Source: Ulvibacterium marinum (GTDB taxonomy: Bacteria > Bacteroidota > Bacteroidia > Flavobacteriales > Flavobacteriaceae). Taken from it: a DNA stretch of 64,000 nucleotides. Shown piece after piece: positions 45,003 through 55,556 of the stretch. Where the stretch lies: assembly GCF_003626755.1 (NCBI RefSeq), contig NZ_RBCJ01000002.1, positions 1,284,315-1,348,314 on the forward strand, in the 5' to 3' direction. The notes under the pieces are model-generated. The model was not told the origin of the DNA and searched no databases. It was given only the letters and a program-made list of their open reading frames with translations. Position numbers and translations under genes: made by a program. Every line of letters starts with the position of its first letter. Within the stretch, counting starts at the first letter, position 1.

Positions 45003-47255
45003 ATGAAACGGTCTATGTACATCCAGGGGTATGGAAAACAAGTTATAATCTCCACTGTTCTGGCAGCTATATTTTTAACGCTGTCCCTAGGTTATCTTAA
45101 AATGGACGGGAATCTTAAAACGGATGATAAAGAAGTTTTTCTCCCTCCAGGCAATTTGGCTATGGCGGAGGAACTCAAGTCCCTGGCGGAAAACGCCGAC
45201 CCGGCAAACAACTATATGCTCAATGAGGCACGGGCCGTGTACTACTATAAAAATCACATAAGGACCGGGAAGAATGATAGCCTATCCCTAAAGTTATATA
45301 CCCATTACCTGGAAGAACTGATCAATGCGGGCTTTGTGGAAAAGGCCATTACCGAAATCGAAAGCCACCTTACGGACCAAAAAGAAACGGAGGTTACCTC
45401 CTTAAATAAAGAGCTATATGATCTTTTGGGCCTCGCCTACCTTCAAAAAGGCGAGGAAGAGAACTGTGTGGAACACCATACCGTAAAGTCCTGTATAATC
45501 CCTATAGAAAAGGAGGGGCTCCATCATGATACCTCCAGTGCCGAAAAGGCCATTTTAATCTATACAAAACTTCTCAAGGCCTTTCCGGAGGACCTGCAGG
45601 CCCGGTGGTTATTGAATTTGGCCTATATGACCCTTGGCGATTATCCGGAGGGTGTCCCCAAAAACGTCCGTATTCCAAATATTGCCAAAACAAAAACGAC
45701 GGTATTCCCGGAATTCAGGGATGTGGCCATGCAATTGGGGGTGCATACCACCGGACTGGCCGGTGGAGTGGTCAGTGAGGATTTTGACAACGACGGCCTT
45801 TTGGATATCATGGTTTCCTCCTACGGCCTAAACGATCCGTTACGGCTCTTTAGGAATACGGGCAAAGGCAAGTTTGAGGATATTTCCCAAGCTGCAGGTA
45901 TAAAAGGCTTGACCGGGGGGCTTAACCTGCTCCAGGCCGATTATAACAATGACGGTTTTTCCGATGTTCTGGTATTGCGGGGCGCCTGGTTGGGTGATTA
46001 TGGAAAATTTCCCAATTCCCTGCTACGCAATAATGGGGATGGCACCTTTACCGATGTGACCCGGGAAGCCGGACTTCTATCCTATTTTCCCAGCCAAACG
46101 GCCGCATGGGCGGATTTTAATAAAGATGGTTTTTTGGACCTTTTCATCGGTAACGAATCCCCGAACAACCCGCACCCCTGTGAACTCTATGTAAATAAAG
46201 GGGACGGTACGTTTGAGGAGGTGGCACGGCATGTGGGTATTTCGGTGGTCGGTGTCATAAAAGGTGCTGCCTGGGGCGATATCAACAATGATGGCCTGCC
46301 CGATCTATACCTGTCCGATCTGTCCGGTAACAACCGCCTGTTCCTAAATCGCTGTGGGACATCAAGATCCAGTTGGCAGTTTGTTGAGATAGCCGCTATT
46401 TCCGGGGTACAGGAACCGTAACATAGTTTTCCGACCTGGTTTTGGGACTTTAACAATGACGGCTTTGAGGACATTTTTGTGTCGGGCTATACGTTAGATC
46501 GTATGGATAGGGCCGCAGAAGACGAGGCCAGGGTCCTGTTGGGAAAAAAAATGATGGCCGAAGCCCCGCGCCTCTATAAAAATAATGGGGACAATTCCTT
46601 TACCGAGGTTTCCAAGGCCTACGGAATTTACCGGCCCCTATATACCATGGGGTGTAATTATGGCGACCTGGACAATGACGGTTTTTTGGACTTTTATCTG
46701 GGGACCGGCACCCCTAACCTGAATGCCATTATACCCAACCGTATGTACAGGAACATAGAGGGGAAAAGCTTTGAGGATGTCACCTTCCAAGGAGGCTTCG
46801 GCCATATCCAAAAAGGGCATGGCATCGCTTTTTTCGATTATGACAACGATGGCGACCAGGACATTTATGAAGTGTTGGGCGGAGCGGTTTCCGGGGATAC
46901 CTTCCAAAACATCCTTTTTGAAAACAGGGGTAATACCAATGCCTGGATTACGCTGCGCCTGGTAGGGAAAACGGCCAACCGTTCCGCTATTGGGGCACGG
47001 ATCAAAATTACGGTCAAGGACATAAACGGCGGGGAACGATCCATCTATACCACGGTGTCTTCCGGAGGAAGTTTTGGGGCATCTAGCCTACAACAGGAAA
47101 TAGGGCTTGGCGAAATCCAAGAGATTAAAGAAGTAAAGATCTGGTGGCCGGACGATACCAATACCGTAAGCACATTTCAGGAACTAAGGCACAATAGCTT
47201 CGTTACCATTCATCAAGATAAGAACGGCATCACCTATGAAACGCGAAACCAGTAA
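45003..47255 (+). pseudogene. CRTAC1-like FG-GAP/UnbV protein interrupted by an in-frame stop
   Basis: The frame from ATG 45003 to the TAA at 46419-46421 (472 residues) continues in the same frame to 47255. The sequence after the stop reads HSFPTWFWDFNNDGFEDIFV without any frame change, as the family would require. N-terminus: single hydrophobic helix (IISTVLAAIFLTLSLGY), TPR-like region (YDLLGLAYLQKGEE), then FG-GAP repeats (DFDNDGLLDIMVSSYG), and after the stop an UnbV domain (GARIKITVKDINGGERS, VKIWWPDDTNTVS). A CAA or AAA to TAA change would explain it. It may be expressed as a truncated form, be a sequencing error, or be inactive. An alternative GTG at 46479 could start the C-terminal part. 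Confidence 0.8.
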
Positions 47256-48309
47256 TCAGTAATCAGTAATCAGTAATCAGTAATTAGTAATTAGTAATTA
47301 GTAATTAGTAATTAGTAACACAATAAACAATAATCAGCAACCGACAACCAACAACCAACAACCAACAACCAGTAATCAATAACTCAATTATCAATAAACA
47401 ATGCTGCAATGAACAATAACCAATAATCTAAAAATCCAACGATCCAATAACCAGTAACCCAGAAACCGACAACCGACAACCGACAACCGACAACCAGTAA
47501 TCAGTGACCAGTGACCAGTAAGCAGTAACTCAATAACGTAATAACTCAACAACCAGCAACCAGCAACCAGCAACCAGTAAGCAGTAACTCAATTATCAAT
47601 AAACAATATGCAATAAACAATAATCCAATAACCAGTAACCAGTAACCAGTAACCAGTAACCAGTAACCAGTAATTAGTAATTAGTAATTAGTAATTAGTA
47701 ATTAGTAACACAATAACTCAATAAACAATAACCAGCAACCGACAACCAGTAATCAGTAATCAATAACCAATAACTCAATAACCTAACAATCGAACAATCC
47801 AACAATCCAACAATCCAACAACCAACAACCAACAACCAACAACTAAATAACCCGAAACCAACAACCAACAACCAGTAATCAGTGACCAGTGACCAGTGAC
47901 CAGTAATCAGCAATCAATAATCTAATAATCTAATAATCCAATAACCTAACAATCGAACAATCCAACAACCAACAACTAAATAACCTGAAACCTGAAACCC
48001 GAAACCCAATAAACAATGAATCAATAACCAATGACTCAGTAACCAACCAACAACAACCAGCAACCGACAACCGACAACCAGTAATCAGTAATCAGTAATC
48101 AGTAACACAGTAACTCAATTATCAATAAACAATGATGCAATGAACAATAACCAATAATCTAATAATCCAATAACCAGTAACCCAGAAACCGACAACCGAC
48201 AACCAACAACTAAATAACCTGAAACCTGAAACCCGAAACCAGAAACCAGAAACCAGAAATCCGAAACCCGAAACCAGAAACTTAAAAACTAAAACAACAC
48301 TCTAAAACC
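47256..48309. repeat. Heptamer-repeat island between the UnbV gene and the GH109 gene
   Basis: About 1 kb of degenerate 7-base repeats (with some 8-base ones), almost free of G on the plus strand. Sub-arrays include CAGTAAT, TAGTAAT, CAACCGA, CAACCAA, CAGTGAC and GAAACCC units. A segment at 47382-47480 recurs at 48112-48203 nearly intact, and a shorter third copy begins near 47587. No real gene lies inside; open frames on the minus strand such as those reading WLLVTGYWLL-like patterns are by-products of the repeat. Confidence 0.85.
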
Positions 48310-49713
48310 ATGTATACACGAAGACGATTTTTAAGAAACAGTACCTATGCCAGTGCCTATTTAGGTGTTTCGGCATGTAGCCCTGACCAAAGGGAAACGG
48401 GAAGTACAATAGCTGAACTCCTAAACGAAATCACCAAAGAAAGGCCCACCCAGAACCCCTCGGTAATGGACCTTATAGTCTCGCCGATTCCAAAGGTACG
48501 GATAGGCCTTATCGGGTGTGGGAGCCGGGGGCTGGGGCTGTTGTACCAATTTAACGCCCTATGCCCGGAGATGGCATCCATCGTTGCGCTTTGCGATGTC
48601 CGTGAGCCCAGGATACAGATCTGTATGGATTATCTGCAGGCCCATGGCAATGAACAGCCGGAGACCTATACGGGAAGCCTAAACGCATGGAAAAAAATGA
48701 CGGAACGAGACGATATAGACCTCGTCATTGTGGCCACGCCCTGGGAAGATCATGTGCCTATGAGCGTCCATGCCATGCAACAGGGCAAGCATGTAGGGGT
48801 AGAAGTCCCCGCCGCCTATACCTTGGAAGGCTGTTGGCAATTGGTGGATACCGCCGAGGAAACCCAACGCAATTGTATGATGCTGGAAAATGTGTGCTAT
48901 GGGGATGAGGAACTGTGGCTGCTCAATATGGCACAGGCGGGGGTATTGGGAACGCTCAATTATGCGGAAGCGGCCTATATTCATGATTTACGGGAAGGAC
49001 TGTTCCGCAAAAACTCCTATAACAACTGGCGATTGCAACATCACGTAGAGCGGGACGGCAACCTATATCCCACCCATGGCCTGGGACCCGTGGCCCAGTA
49101 TCTGGGCATCCAAAGGGGGGACAAGTTCGATTATTTGGTGTCCATGGGCAGTCCCCAAAATGCGTTGTCCGAATACGCCAAGACCGTGGATACCGATAAT
49201 CCGTTTTACGGAAAGACCGATTTTGCCCATGGGGATATCAACAACAGCTTGATCAAGACCCATAAAGGCCGCTCCATTCTACTGCAGCATGATGTGGTGA
49301 CCCCAAGACCCTACGATCTGAAAAATGTACTGTCCGGGACCAAGGGCTACCACCAGGGGTATCACAGCAGGTTGTCGCTAAACGGCGAGGGCCACCATTT
49401 TTTGGACGAACAAAAATATGCAGCGTTGCGGGATACCTATAGGCACCCTATCTGGAACGAACTACAGGAACGGATAGATCGGCACAAGGGCGGTCATGGG
49501 GGAATGGACTTTGTAATGGCCTACCGTATCATTAGCTGTTTTAACCAAGGTATCCCCCAGGATATGGATGTCTATGATGGGGTGGCCTGGTCCGTAGTGG
49601 GGCCCTTGTCCCGGATTTCAGTGGAAAACGGAAGTATCCCCGTTCCCTTCCCGGATTTTACCCGAGGAAAATGGGAACGGAACAGAAAATTGGGCATAAC
49701 CCAAGCCAGTTAA
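48310..49713 (+). CDS. GH109-type Gfo/Idh/MocA family glycosidase, Tat-exported
   Basis: 467 residues. Twin-arginine start MYTRRRFLRNSTYASAY with a nearby Cys. NAD-binding RIGLIGCGSRGLGLLYQF (about 64-81). The residues around NLYPTHGLGPVAQYL (H256) and GGHGGMDFVMAY match glycoside hydrolase family 109, which uses a tightly bound NAD+ to cleave alpha-N-acetylgalactosaminides by a redox-elimination route. Substrate specificity cannot be read from sequence alone. It shares the plus strand with the Sus locus but is separated from the UnbV gene by the repeat island. Confidence 0.88.
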   Translation: MYTRRRFLRNSTYASAYLGVSACSPDQRETGSTIAELLNEITKERPTQNPSVMDLIVSPIPKVRIGLIGCGSRGLGLLYQFNALCPEMASIVALCDVREPRIQICMDYLQAHGNEQPETYTGSLNAWKKMTERDDIDLVIVATPWEDHVPMSVHAMQQGKHVGVEVPAAYTLEGCWQLVDTAEETQRNCMMLENVCYGDEELWLLNMAQAGVLGTLNYAEAAYIHDLREGLFRKNSYNNWRLQHHVERDGNLYPTHGLGPVAQYLGIQRGDKFDYLVSMGSPQNALSEYAKTVDTDNPFYGKTDFAHGDINNSLIKTHKGRSILLQHDVVTPRPYDLKNVLSGTKGYHQGYHSRLSLNGEGHHFLDEQKYAALRDTYRHPIWNELQERIDRHKGGHGGMDFVMAYRIISCFNQGIPQDMDVYDGVAWSVVGPLSRISVENGSIPVPFPDFTRGKWERNRKLGITQAS

Positions 49714-49775
49714 AATGGCCGGGGTTTACCCTTAATCATGGATACCAATTCCCAAGAAAAGCACATATTTAGGAA

Positions 49776-49910
49776 CTCCTTTTCCTGACAGGGAAAGGAG
49801 GCTTGCCGCGAAAGACAGACCTAAAGGGCTACAAGGAAACCTTTGTAGTTTAGAATTGAAGTATAGGATGGATAGTGAGTGTTCCTTTCTCTGCCAGGGA
49901 AAGGAACACT
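49776..49910. repeat. Interspersed hairpin repeat, copy 2 (partial)
   Basis: CTCCTTTTCCTG/AGGGAAAGGAG palindrome (49776-49800), then a shared core including CTACAAGG/CCTTTGTAG and AGAATTGAAGTATAGGATG, then a second palindrome at 49878-49910 (AGTGTTCCTTT/AAAGGAACACT). The same core occurs in the 251-bp tandem repeat at 56004-56530. It lies between two convergent genes (49713 plus, 49990 minus). Confidence 0.65.
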
Positions 49911-49989
49911 CGGGAGGGCAAACCCCGGATCGGATAGCGTTGACAGGTAGTAAGCCCCACACTTCCTGGCCTCCTTTCCGGGGAAATCC

Positions 49990-52900
49990 CTATTTGATCA
50001 TCACCTTGGCGTCTATGGGTGCAAAGCCGTTGCCCCGTACCTTTAGAGTATACAATTGTTGCTTGCCCCCAAAGTGGCGGACAATCTCGCCCAGGTCTAC
50101 CCGTTGCTTCCCACGATCCATCCGTGCGGAGCGCGCGTGGAACAATTGCTGCCCGGAAAGGTTGAAGAGATAGATATCCAGGGGCGTACTCTCTTCCAGT
50201 ACCAGATCCAGGAAGAGGGTACTGCTTGCCGGGTTGGGATAGACGTTCCAGCTATGGCGGAGCGTGTCGTCGGCCAGACCGTTCAATACGGCACTGGCAT
50301 CCGAAGGCCCTTCGGAATTGGGGGTGATATCCGGTGAACTGGCTTCTTGGTCTACGTTGGCAGTTTCTAAGGGTTGATTGGTAACGGGGTCCACAATACT
50401 ATCCAAGGCCTTGTCGGTATCCGCAATTTCTTTCTTAGTGGAATTCTTTGCTACCCATTCCCCCCATAGGTTAAGTCCGTAGAAATGGGCCTTCTGTTCG
50501 TCATTTACCCCATGGGCATGGTAGCCCGTACCTTCCTCAAATTGAAGATACCACCGGTTATTATCGAGTTTGTTCCAATCAATGCCGGTATAACTGGGAG
50601 GAAGCTGATGGTCATGATCTGCTATATCCTGGCTCATTTTCTGGATAGTTTCCGCATAAGGATAAGGAGAAGTCTTTTCCTGAATAGTCCCTAAGGTCTC
50701 AAAAAAAGAACGGGAAGCCTCTTTGCCAATTACAAACATATAATTGTCCACGCTAAGGTCACTTTGTTTAGGTGTTACGTATCCCCCCTTTATAGGGATG
50801 GCCCCGATCATGGCATTCGTAATATGGTCCGGGTTAAAAAAATGGGAATCCCTATCCTCTTTCGCTTTTGTGTGGATATATGGGACGTCTACAAGGTTAC
50901 CGTCAAAAACCACTTCAAATTCCCTACTAGGCACCAAAGGCTCATGATAATAATATAAATTAAAATTATGCCAGTTATCATCAAGATATTTAGCCCATCT
51001 GCCGGGTTCACCTGTGTTATCGACTTGGAAGAATTCAACTTCTTTATTGTTTACAAGAAATACGTAGGAAGCTTGATCATTTTTATCTAAAAAGGAATCC
51101 CAGTCGGATTGATCTTTTTCTGTTAGGTTTTCCTTCAATGGTTTTAAAATTTTGATCAATTCTTCAGGTATCTTTCCCACTCCCACAACAAATAGGGAAC
51201 GGGTATCCGATAGTACGGTTTCTATGCTCTTTGTGGGATCATCCGGATCGGGTCTTGTGGATCTATCATAATCCTTTCCTGTTTTGGGATCCTTTAACTT
51301 GTCATATTGCCCATTTTCGGACATGGCAAACAGGATGGCCCCTTCCGATGAGCCAGGTTCCGAACTTTCAATTTTAAAAGTCCCGGCAATGATACCACCC
51401 TCGTTTGCGTCTCCCACTTTGGTAAACTTTTCAAGGGAGGGGGTTAAACTTAAGGCTTTTACCTGAGGCCAAGCATTATATGGCACAATGGGCCGTACGT
51501 CATCTGGGTTTGGAGTGGAGCACCCAGAAATCACATTAAGTTCGTAACCGTACCGATTAGAATCCAAATTAAAATTATCAAAACGGAGGTGGTGCTTGTT
51601 TTCGTTATTTTCGGGCCTAATATTTTTAGACTGTATCTTGGGGACCACCATCAGCGTCGTGGAAAGATAGCGCTGTTGCATGGGGCCCTCGGCAAAGCCA
51701 GCGTAGGGCGATTGTACCATGCCCCTTCCGTTGACGAAGAAGGTGGAGGAGCCACCCCCATCCAGGTTAAGTAGGGCATCAAATTCCAGTTTTTGCGACA
51801 GATCCGACAACTCTTTTATGGTTAAGCCCGGAGCAGTTTTGGAATAGAACTGGGCTATGGTCTGTCCTCCATACTGGCAACTCTGGGCATAAAGTCCGTC
51901 GGCCGTCATAATATAGAACCGATTTCCCTTTTTGGCGATAAAGGTACGCCCCCGTTTCTGTAGCCCAAATTCATGGGGGTAGCGAGAATAGTCAACGGCC
52001 GTATAGATATTGCTGGCCATGGATCGGTCCATATATAAAGTCTTACCATTGATACCATAACTACTTCTGGTGCCCTCCAACCAAGCTGGTGCAAAAGCGT
52101 CCGAAAACGAATGTAGGTTTACCTGTGCCTGTCCGTCCCTGTTGGTATATTGATAATCCCCAGCAACCTTGCCCCGATCATCCCGTTTTTGGCAGGCAAT
52201 CATAGACCAGGTACTGAATTCCGTCTTGTTCCAATTTTTATAGTCTTCCGCCTTGGTATCCGGCATATTTGGATAATACGCTTTGGGATCCTCCCAGAAA
52301 TAGTCGAGACTTTCGGATACCTTAGGGGGATGGAACCGATAGGGTTTGCCTAGCTCCGAAAAATGCCCGCCGGACATGAGGTTGGACCATGGAGCGCCTT
52401 TCAGGGCATAGGCATTTTTGGCCTGATCATAGGTCTCACCGTTTTCTTTGCCAATATATTCATCGTGTTTTTCATTTCGTATAAAATCAAAACTGGTATC
52501 GTCAAAGACCAGGGCCCCAGTATTCCGATGGTTAAAAATATCTGGTCGGTAATGCCATGTCCCGTCTATTTTAAGTGATGTTTTTACTCCGGGCAAACAG
52601 TAGTAGTAATAGTCGTAAAAGGCACCGTTTACGGCAAAGAGTGCCCCAGCACGGGCGGCCCGGTTAGAGACCACATCGAACATACCGGACTGTGGCTGAT
52701 CGATCATAATGGGCTCTACCCTTTCCACGGAGGGTCGGGAGGCCAGTTCTTTAGCGGTCAGGATACCAAGGGAACCATCCTCATTTTTAAAAGTTTTGGG
52801 ATTAAACTTCTTCGGATTGCTCCTGGGGTCCTTAAAGACATAATCCACCTTTAGCTCCAAATCGCTATCCTGTGAGAAATCTATCTCGGCAATGTTCAGG

Positions 52901-53703
52901 ATATTGTCCGTGGTGCCGTATAGACGGTTCCCTGAGTCCCAAGTCCAGCGGTCTATGGATATGCCCCTGGATTGGGGAAAGCCCACTATCGTTTCCGTGG
53001 TAGGGAGGTCAAAGGTGTTCTTACTTTGTGCATATAGCAAGGCCTGAGGGGCAATCTCACCAATACCGGGAATCTTTAGCATGGTTATTTTTCCCGGATG
53101 TAGAAATTCAATTTCGACAACAATTTCTTGTGAGGGATAACTATCAACCTTCTTAAAGGTACCAAACAAAGATCCCTTTGTACTTGAGTTAATGACCGCC
53201 AGCTTAACGTTATTGGTGTAGTATTGATTAAATGCATCTTTTCCCACAAGGTCTCCCAAACTTACATAATCATCTCCCGCTTCCACGGTAGCATTGTATG
53301 TCGTATAGAACTTTACTACGGACGCCAGTTTTTCCTTATTATTGGGATCATAGAGGCCCACACGAACTGTAATAGCCGGTTCATCCCGTACATTGGGTGG
53401 GATATCCTCCCCATTAAACGTTGCTTTTATTCCAGGCGGTGAAAGCTCGTCGAAGCTGAATACATCACTAAAATTAATGATCTGCATGTCCAAATCTTCC
53501 CAAATACCCTCGTCGTTTGGATAAGGTGATGTATAGACCACCGGGGTTGCGCCATATAGAAAATCCGTACTATAAGCGGCAAGCCATTGTTCTGTTAAGT
53601 GTTCGGGGTCTAAGCCAGTCTGGCCATTGGCTGTTCCAAAGATGGCCAGCATCAGTAACAAAGCTAGCCATGTCCCCAAGACATTTGTATTTCTATGTTT
53701 CAT
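49990..53703 (-). CDS. Phosphodiester glycosidase (NAGPA) domain protein, T9SS type A substrate
   Basis: 1237 residues. Signal peptide (LALLLMLAIFGTANGQ). The phosphodiester glycosidase/NAGPA domain covers about 330-690, with FAVNGAFYDYYYYCLPG, NGKTLYMDRSM and LNLDGGGSSTFFVNG (near 645). In the family the GGG loop forms the active site that removes GlcNAc from a phosphodiester. A long middle/C-terminal region has no clear family. The last about 80 residues are a type A sorting domain (WNVYPNPASSTLFLDLVL, IYLFNLSGQQLF, YTLKVRG). It should be secreted and surface-attached by T9SS. It is followed 35 bases upstream in the gene order by the tail-fibre-like gene at 53739-55556. Confidence 0.85.
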   Translation of the reverse strand: MKHRNTNVLGTWLALLLMLAIFGTANGQTGLDPEHLTEQWLAAYSTDFLYGATPVVYTSPYPNDEGIWEDLDMQIINFSDVFSFDELSPPGIKATFNGEDIPPNVRDEPAITVRVGLYDPNNKEKLASVVKFYTTYNATVEAGDDYVSLGDLVGKDAFNQYYTNNVKLAVINSSTKGSLFGTFKKVDSYPSQEIVVEIEFLHPGKITMLKIPGIGEIAPQALLYAQSKNTFDLPTTETIVGFPQSRGISIDRWTWDSGNRLYGTTDNILNIAEIDFSQDSDLELKVDYVFKDPRSNPKKFNPKTFKNEDGSLGILTAKELASRPSVERVEPIMIDQPQSGMFDVVSNRAARAGALFAVNGAFYDYYYYCLPGVKTSLKIDGTWHYRPDIFNHRNTGALVFDDTSFDFIRNEKHDEYIGKENGETYDQAKNAYALKGAPWSNLMSGGHFSELGKPYRFHPPKVSESLDYFWEDPKAYYPNMPDTKAEDYKNWNKTEFSTWSMIACQKRDDRGKVAGDYQYTNRDGQAQVNLHSFSDAFAPAWLEGTRSSYGINGKTLYMDRSMASNIYTAVDYSRYPHEFGLQKRGRTFIAKKGNRFYIMTADGLYAQSCQYGGQTIAQFYSKTAPGLTIKELSDLSQKLEFDALLNLDGGGSSTFFVNGRGMVQSPYAGFAEGPMQQRYLSTTLMVVPKIQSKNIRPENNENKHHLRFDNFNLDSNRYGYELNVISGCSTPNPDDVRPIVPYNAWPQVKALSLTPSLEKFTKVGDANEGGIIAGTFKIESSEPGSSEGAILFAMSENGQYDKLKDPKTGKDYDRSTRPDPDDPTKSIETVLSDTRSLFVVGVGKIPEELIKILKPLKENLTEKDQSDWDSFLDKNDQASYVFLVNNKEVEFFQVDNTGEPGRWAKYLDDNWHNFNLYYYHEPLVPSREFEVVFDGNLVDVPYIHTKAKEDRDSHFFNPDHITNAMIGAIPIKGGYVTPKQSDLSVDNYMFVIGKEASRSFFETLGTIQEKTSPYPYAETIQKMSQDIADHDHQLPPSYTGIDWNKLDNNRWYLQFEEGTGYHAHGVNDEQKAHFYGLNLWGEWVAKNSTKKEIADTDKALDSIVDPVTNQPLETANVDQEASSPDITPNSEGPSDASAVLNGLADDTLRHSWNVYPNPASSTLFLDLVLEESTPLDIYLFNLSGQQLFHARSARMDRGKQRVDLGEIVRHFGGKQQLYTLKVRGNGFAPIDAKVMIK

Positions 53704-53738
53704 TTTGCTTTTTACTATGGGTTTAAAAAAAGACGTGC

Positions 53739-55556
53739 TTAGTCCTGGTCTTGTTGTAGTTGAGCCAGTGCCGCTTTTAATTGCGCCACTTCATCGCTGA
53801 GGTGTTCGTATTGTTCCAGTTGGGCGTTCAGGGTCTTTATCTTTTCTTCCTGGGCTATGGTATGCAGCGTCAGTTCTTCAATGGTTTTTAAGAAACCACG
53901 GTTCAACTCGTGTAGGCTATACCCCTCTTGTTTTACCTCAGCTTCCGAGGGAATGTTAGGGAGGTGTTTGTTAGTGCGTACAAAATGGGAAAGCTCTTCC
54001 AGGGACCGTAATTTGTATCCGGGATCAAAGACATAATCCGCCCATGCGTCTACACTGGCCATTACATAATCCTCACTTACGATGCCCTTACTTACCCAAA
54101 GGGAATACTTATCCTTGTTTTTATATAGCTCAGAGTCTTTATTTGTATTGTTCTCCGTCCATTTGGTATAGGCTTCCGACCCTATAAAGGTCAATTGTTC
54201 GGCAGTAGATACTTGAAATACGGGTATCGGGTTGTCAGGGTCATCATCATTTTCCAAAAGTAGGTTTCCAGTGGCCTTGATATTGCCGTTAACCTCCAGT
54301 TTTTCGGACGGTGTGTCGACCCCTATGCCCACGTTGCCGCCCATACCGTCTTCCTCTATCGAGGTAACGATAAATCGCCCCCCAGGTACACCATTTTTGT
54401 CCAGTACTAATAAAGCAGAAGGATGAAATGATAAAGCACCGTTTTCCATCCGGATACCGTTTTTCACATTCATCCCATCTTCCACCCGGATATGGCTAGT
54501 TTTGATAACCCCATTGACCTCCAACTTTTGTGTGGGTTCGGCAACCCCTATACCTACATTACCCTCTTTAGAAAAATGTAAGGCCTCAGATCCGTTCATT
54601 TCTATTCCCCCGTCCGCAATAATCTTGCCAGTGGCCTTGATGTTCCCGGCTACCTGTAGCTTTTCTGTGGGTGCGGTTACCCCGATGCCCACGTTGCCAT
54701 TTTCTGCAAAGTACATGCTCTCCGAGATATTATTCAATGCTATTCCCCCGTCCGCAATAATCTTGCCAGTGGCCTTGATATTCCCGTTAACCTCCAGCCT
54801 TTCTGAGGGTGAGGTAACCCCCCCTATGCCTACGTTGCCCTCCGCAATGATATTCTCGCTTACAGTTAAATTCTCAGTAGTGACATAACCGAGGTTAAAA
54901 CGCCCACTACCGTATACATTAGTTGCAGTGCTAAATTGGCTGCCCAAGTGTATGTCGCCTCCATCTGGATTGATAGTCAAACTTGTTGTTCCCATCGAAC
55001 CAATAATAGCATAGCCCTTATCATTTTTCTGTCTGCCGCCCAAAATGACTCCGGAATTCGTGTTCGCATTTTTAAATTGAGAAACCCAACCATATGGAAA
55101 CGTCGAAGACGTAATCGCTTTAGCTACATCCAAGGGAAACTTCGGGTCGGCAACCCCTATGCCCACGTTGCCATCTTTGCCAATGGTGAATCGCCCACCT
55201 ACTATACCTGGTTCGTCAATATTAAAAGTAGCATCCGGATGGAGGGAGAGAAGACCTTTGTTAATCCGGATACCGTCAGCTTTGATTTTCCCGGCTACTT
55301 CCAGTTTTTCAGTGGGTGATATTACTCCTATGCCCACCAGGCCGGTAGTAGTTACCCTAAACCTTCCACCCACAACCTTGGGTTCATCTATCTCAAAGGG
55401 GATATTCGGGTGCAAGGATAGTGCGCCTGAATCATTGAGCCGTATCCCTTCGTCGAATTCTATTTGTGCATGGCCCGGTATACTAAGGAACAACAGGGCC
55501 GTGACGGTCAATAGGAGATGGGAGCACGATCGTGTGGGAGAACTTGTTTTTTTCAT
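53739..55556 (-). CDS. Exported tail-fibre-like repeat protein
   Basis: 605 residues. Signal region LLLTVTALLFLSIPGHAQ. Six or so units of the form GNVGIGVADPTEKLEVNGNI-like (read GNVGIGVTAPTEKLQVAGNI and variants) separated by spacers such as KATGKIIADGGIEMN. The C-terminus has YKLRSLEELSHFVRTNKHLPNIPSEAEVKQEG, in parts SLEELSHFVRTNKHLPNIP, and a coiled coil (EEKIKTLNAQLEQYEHL). Such proteins are common in Bacteroidota and resemble phage tail-fibre segments. No enzyme domain. It precedes the NAGPA gene by 35 bases, so the pair is probably one operon. Confidence 0.8.
   Translation of the reverse strand: MKKTSSPTRSCSHLLLTVTALLFLSIPGHAQIEFDEGIRLNDSGALSLHPNIPFEIDEPKVVGGRFRVTTTGLVGIGVISPTEKLEVAGKIKADGIRINKGLLSLHPDATFNIDEPGIVGGRFTIGKDGNVGIGVADPKFPLDVAKAITSSTFPYGWVSQFKNANTNSGVILGGRQKNDKGYAIIGSMGTTSLTINPDGGDIHLGSQFSTATNVYGSGRFNLGYVTTENLTVSENIIAEGNVGIGGVTSPSERLEVNGNIKATGKIIADGGIALNNISESMYFAENGNVGIGVTAPTEKLQVAGNIKATGKIIADGGIEMNGSEALHFSKEGNVGIGVAEPTQKLEVNGVIKTSHIRVEDGMNVKNGIRMENGALSFHPSALLVLDKNGVPGGRFIVTSIEEDGMGGNVGIGVDTPSEKLEVNGNIKATGNLLLENDDDPDNPIPVFQVSTAEQLTFIGSEAYTKWTENNTNKDSELYKNKDKYSLWVSKGIVSEDYVMASVDAWADYVFDPGYKLRSLEELSHFVRTNKHLPNIPSEAEVKQEGYSLHELNRGFLKTIEELTLHTIAQEEKIKTLNAQLEQYEHLSDEVAQLKAALAQLQQDQD

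Noticed and set aside
47391..47913. Minus-strand open frames in the heptamer island reading like WLLVTGYWLL proteins
   Set aside because: They are produced by the repeat in one frame, have no start context or family, and change with every repeat switch.
47256..48309. Heptamer island as a CRISPR or telomere-like array
   Set aside because: No spacer-repeat alternation, no cas genes, and units are too short and degenerate for either.
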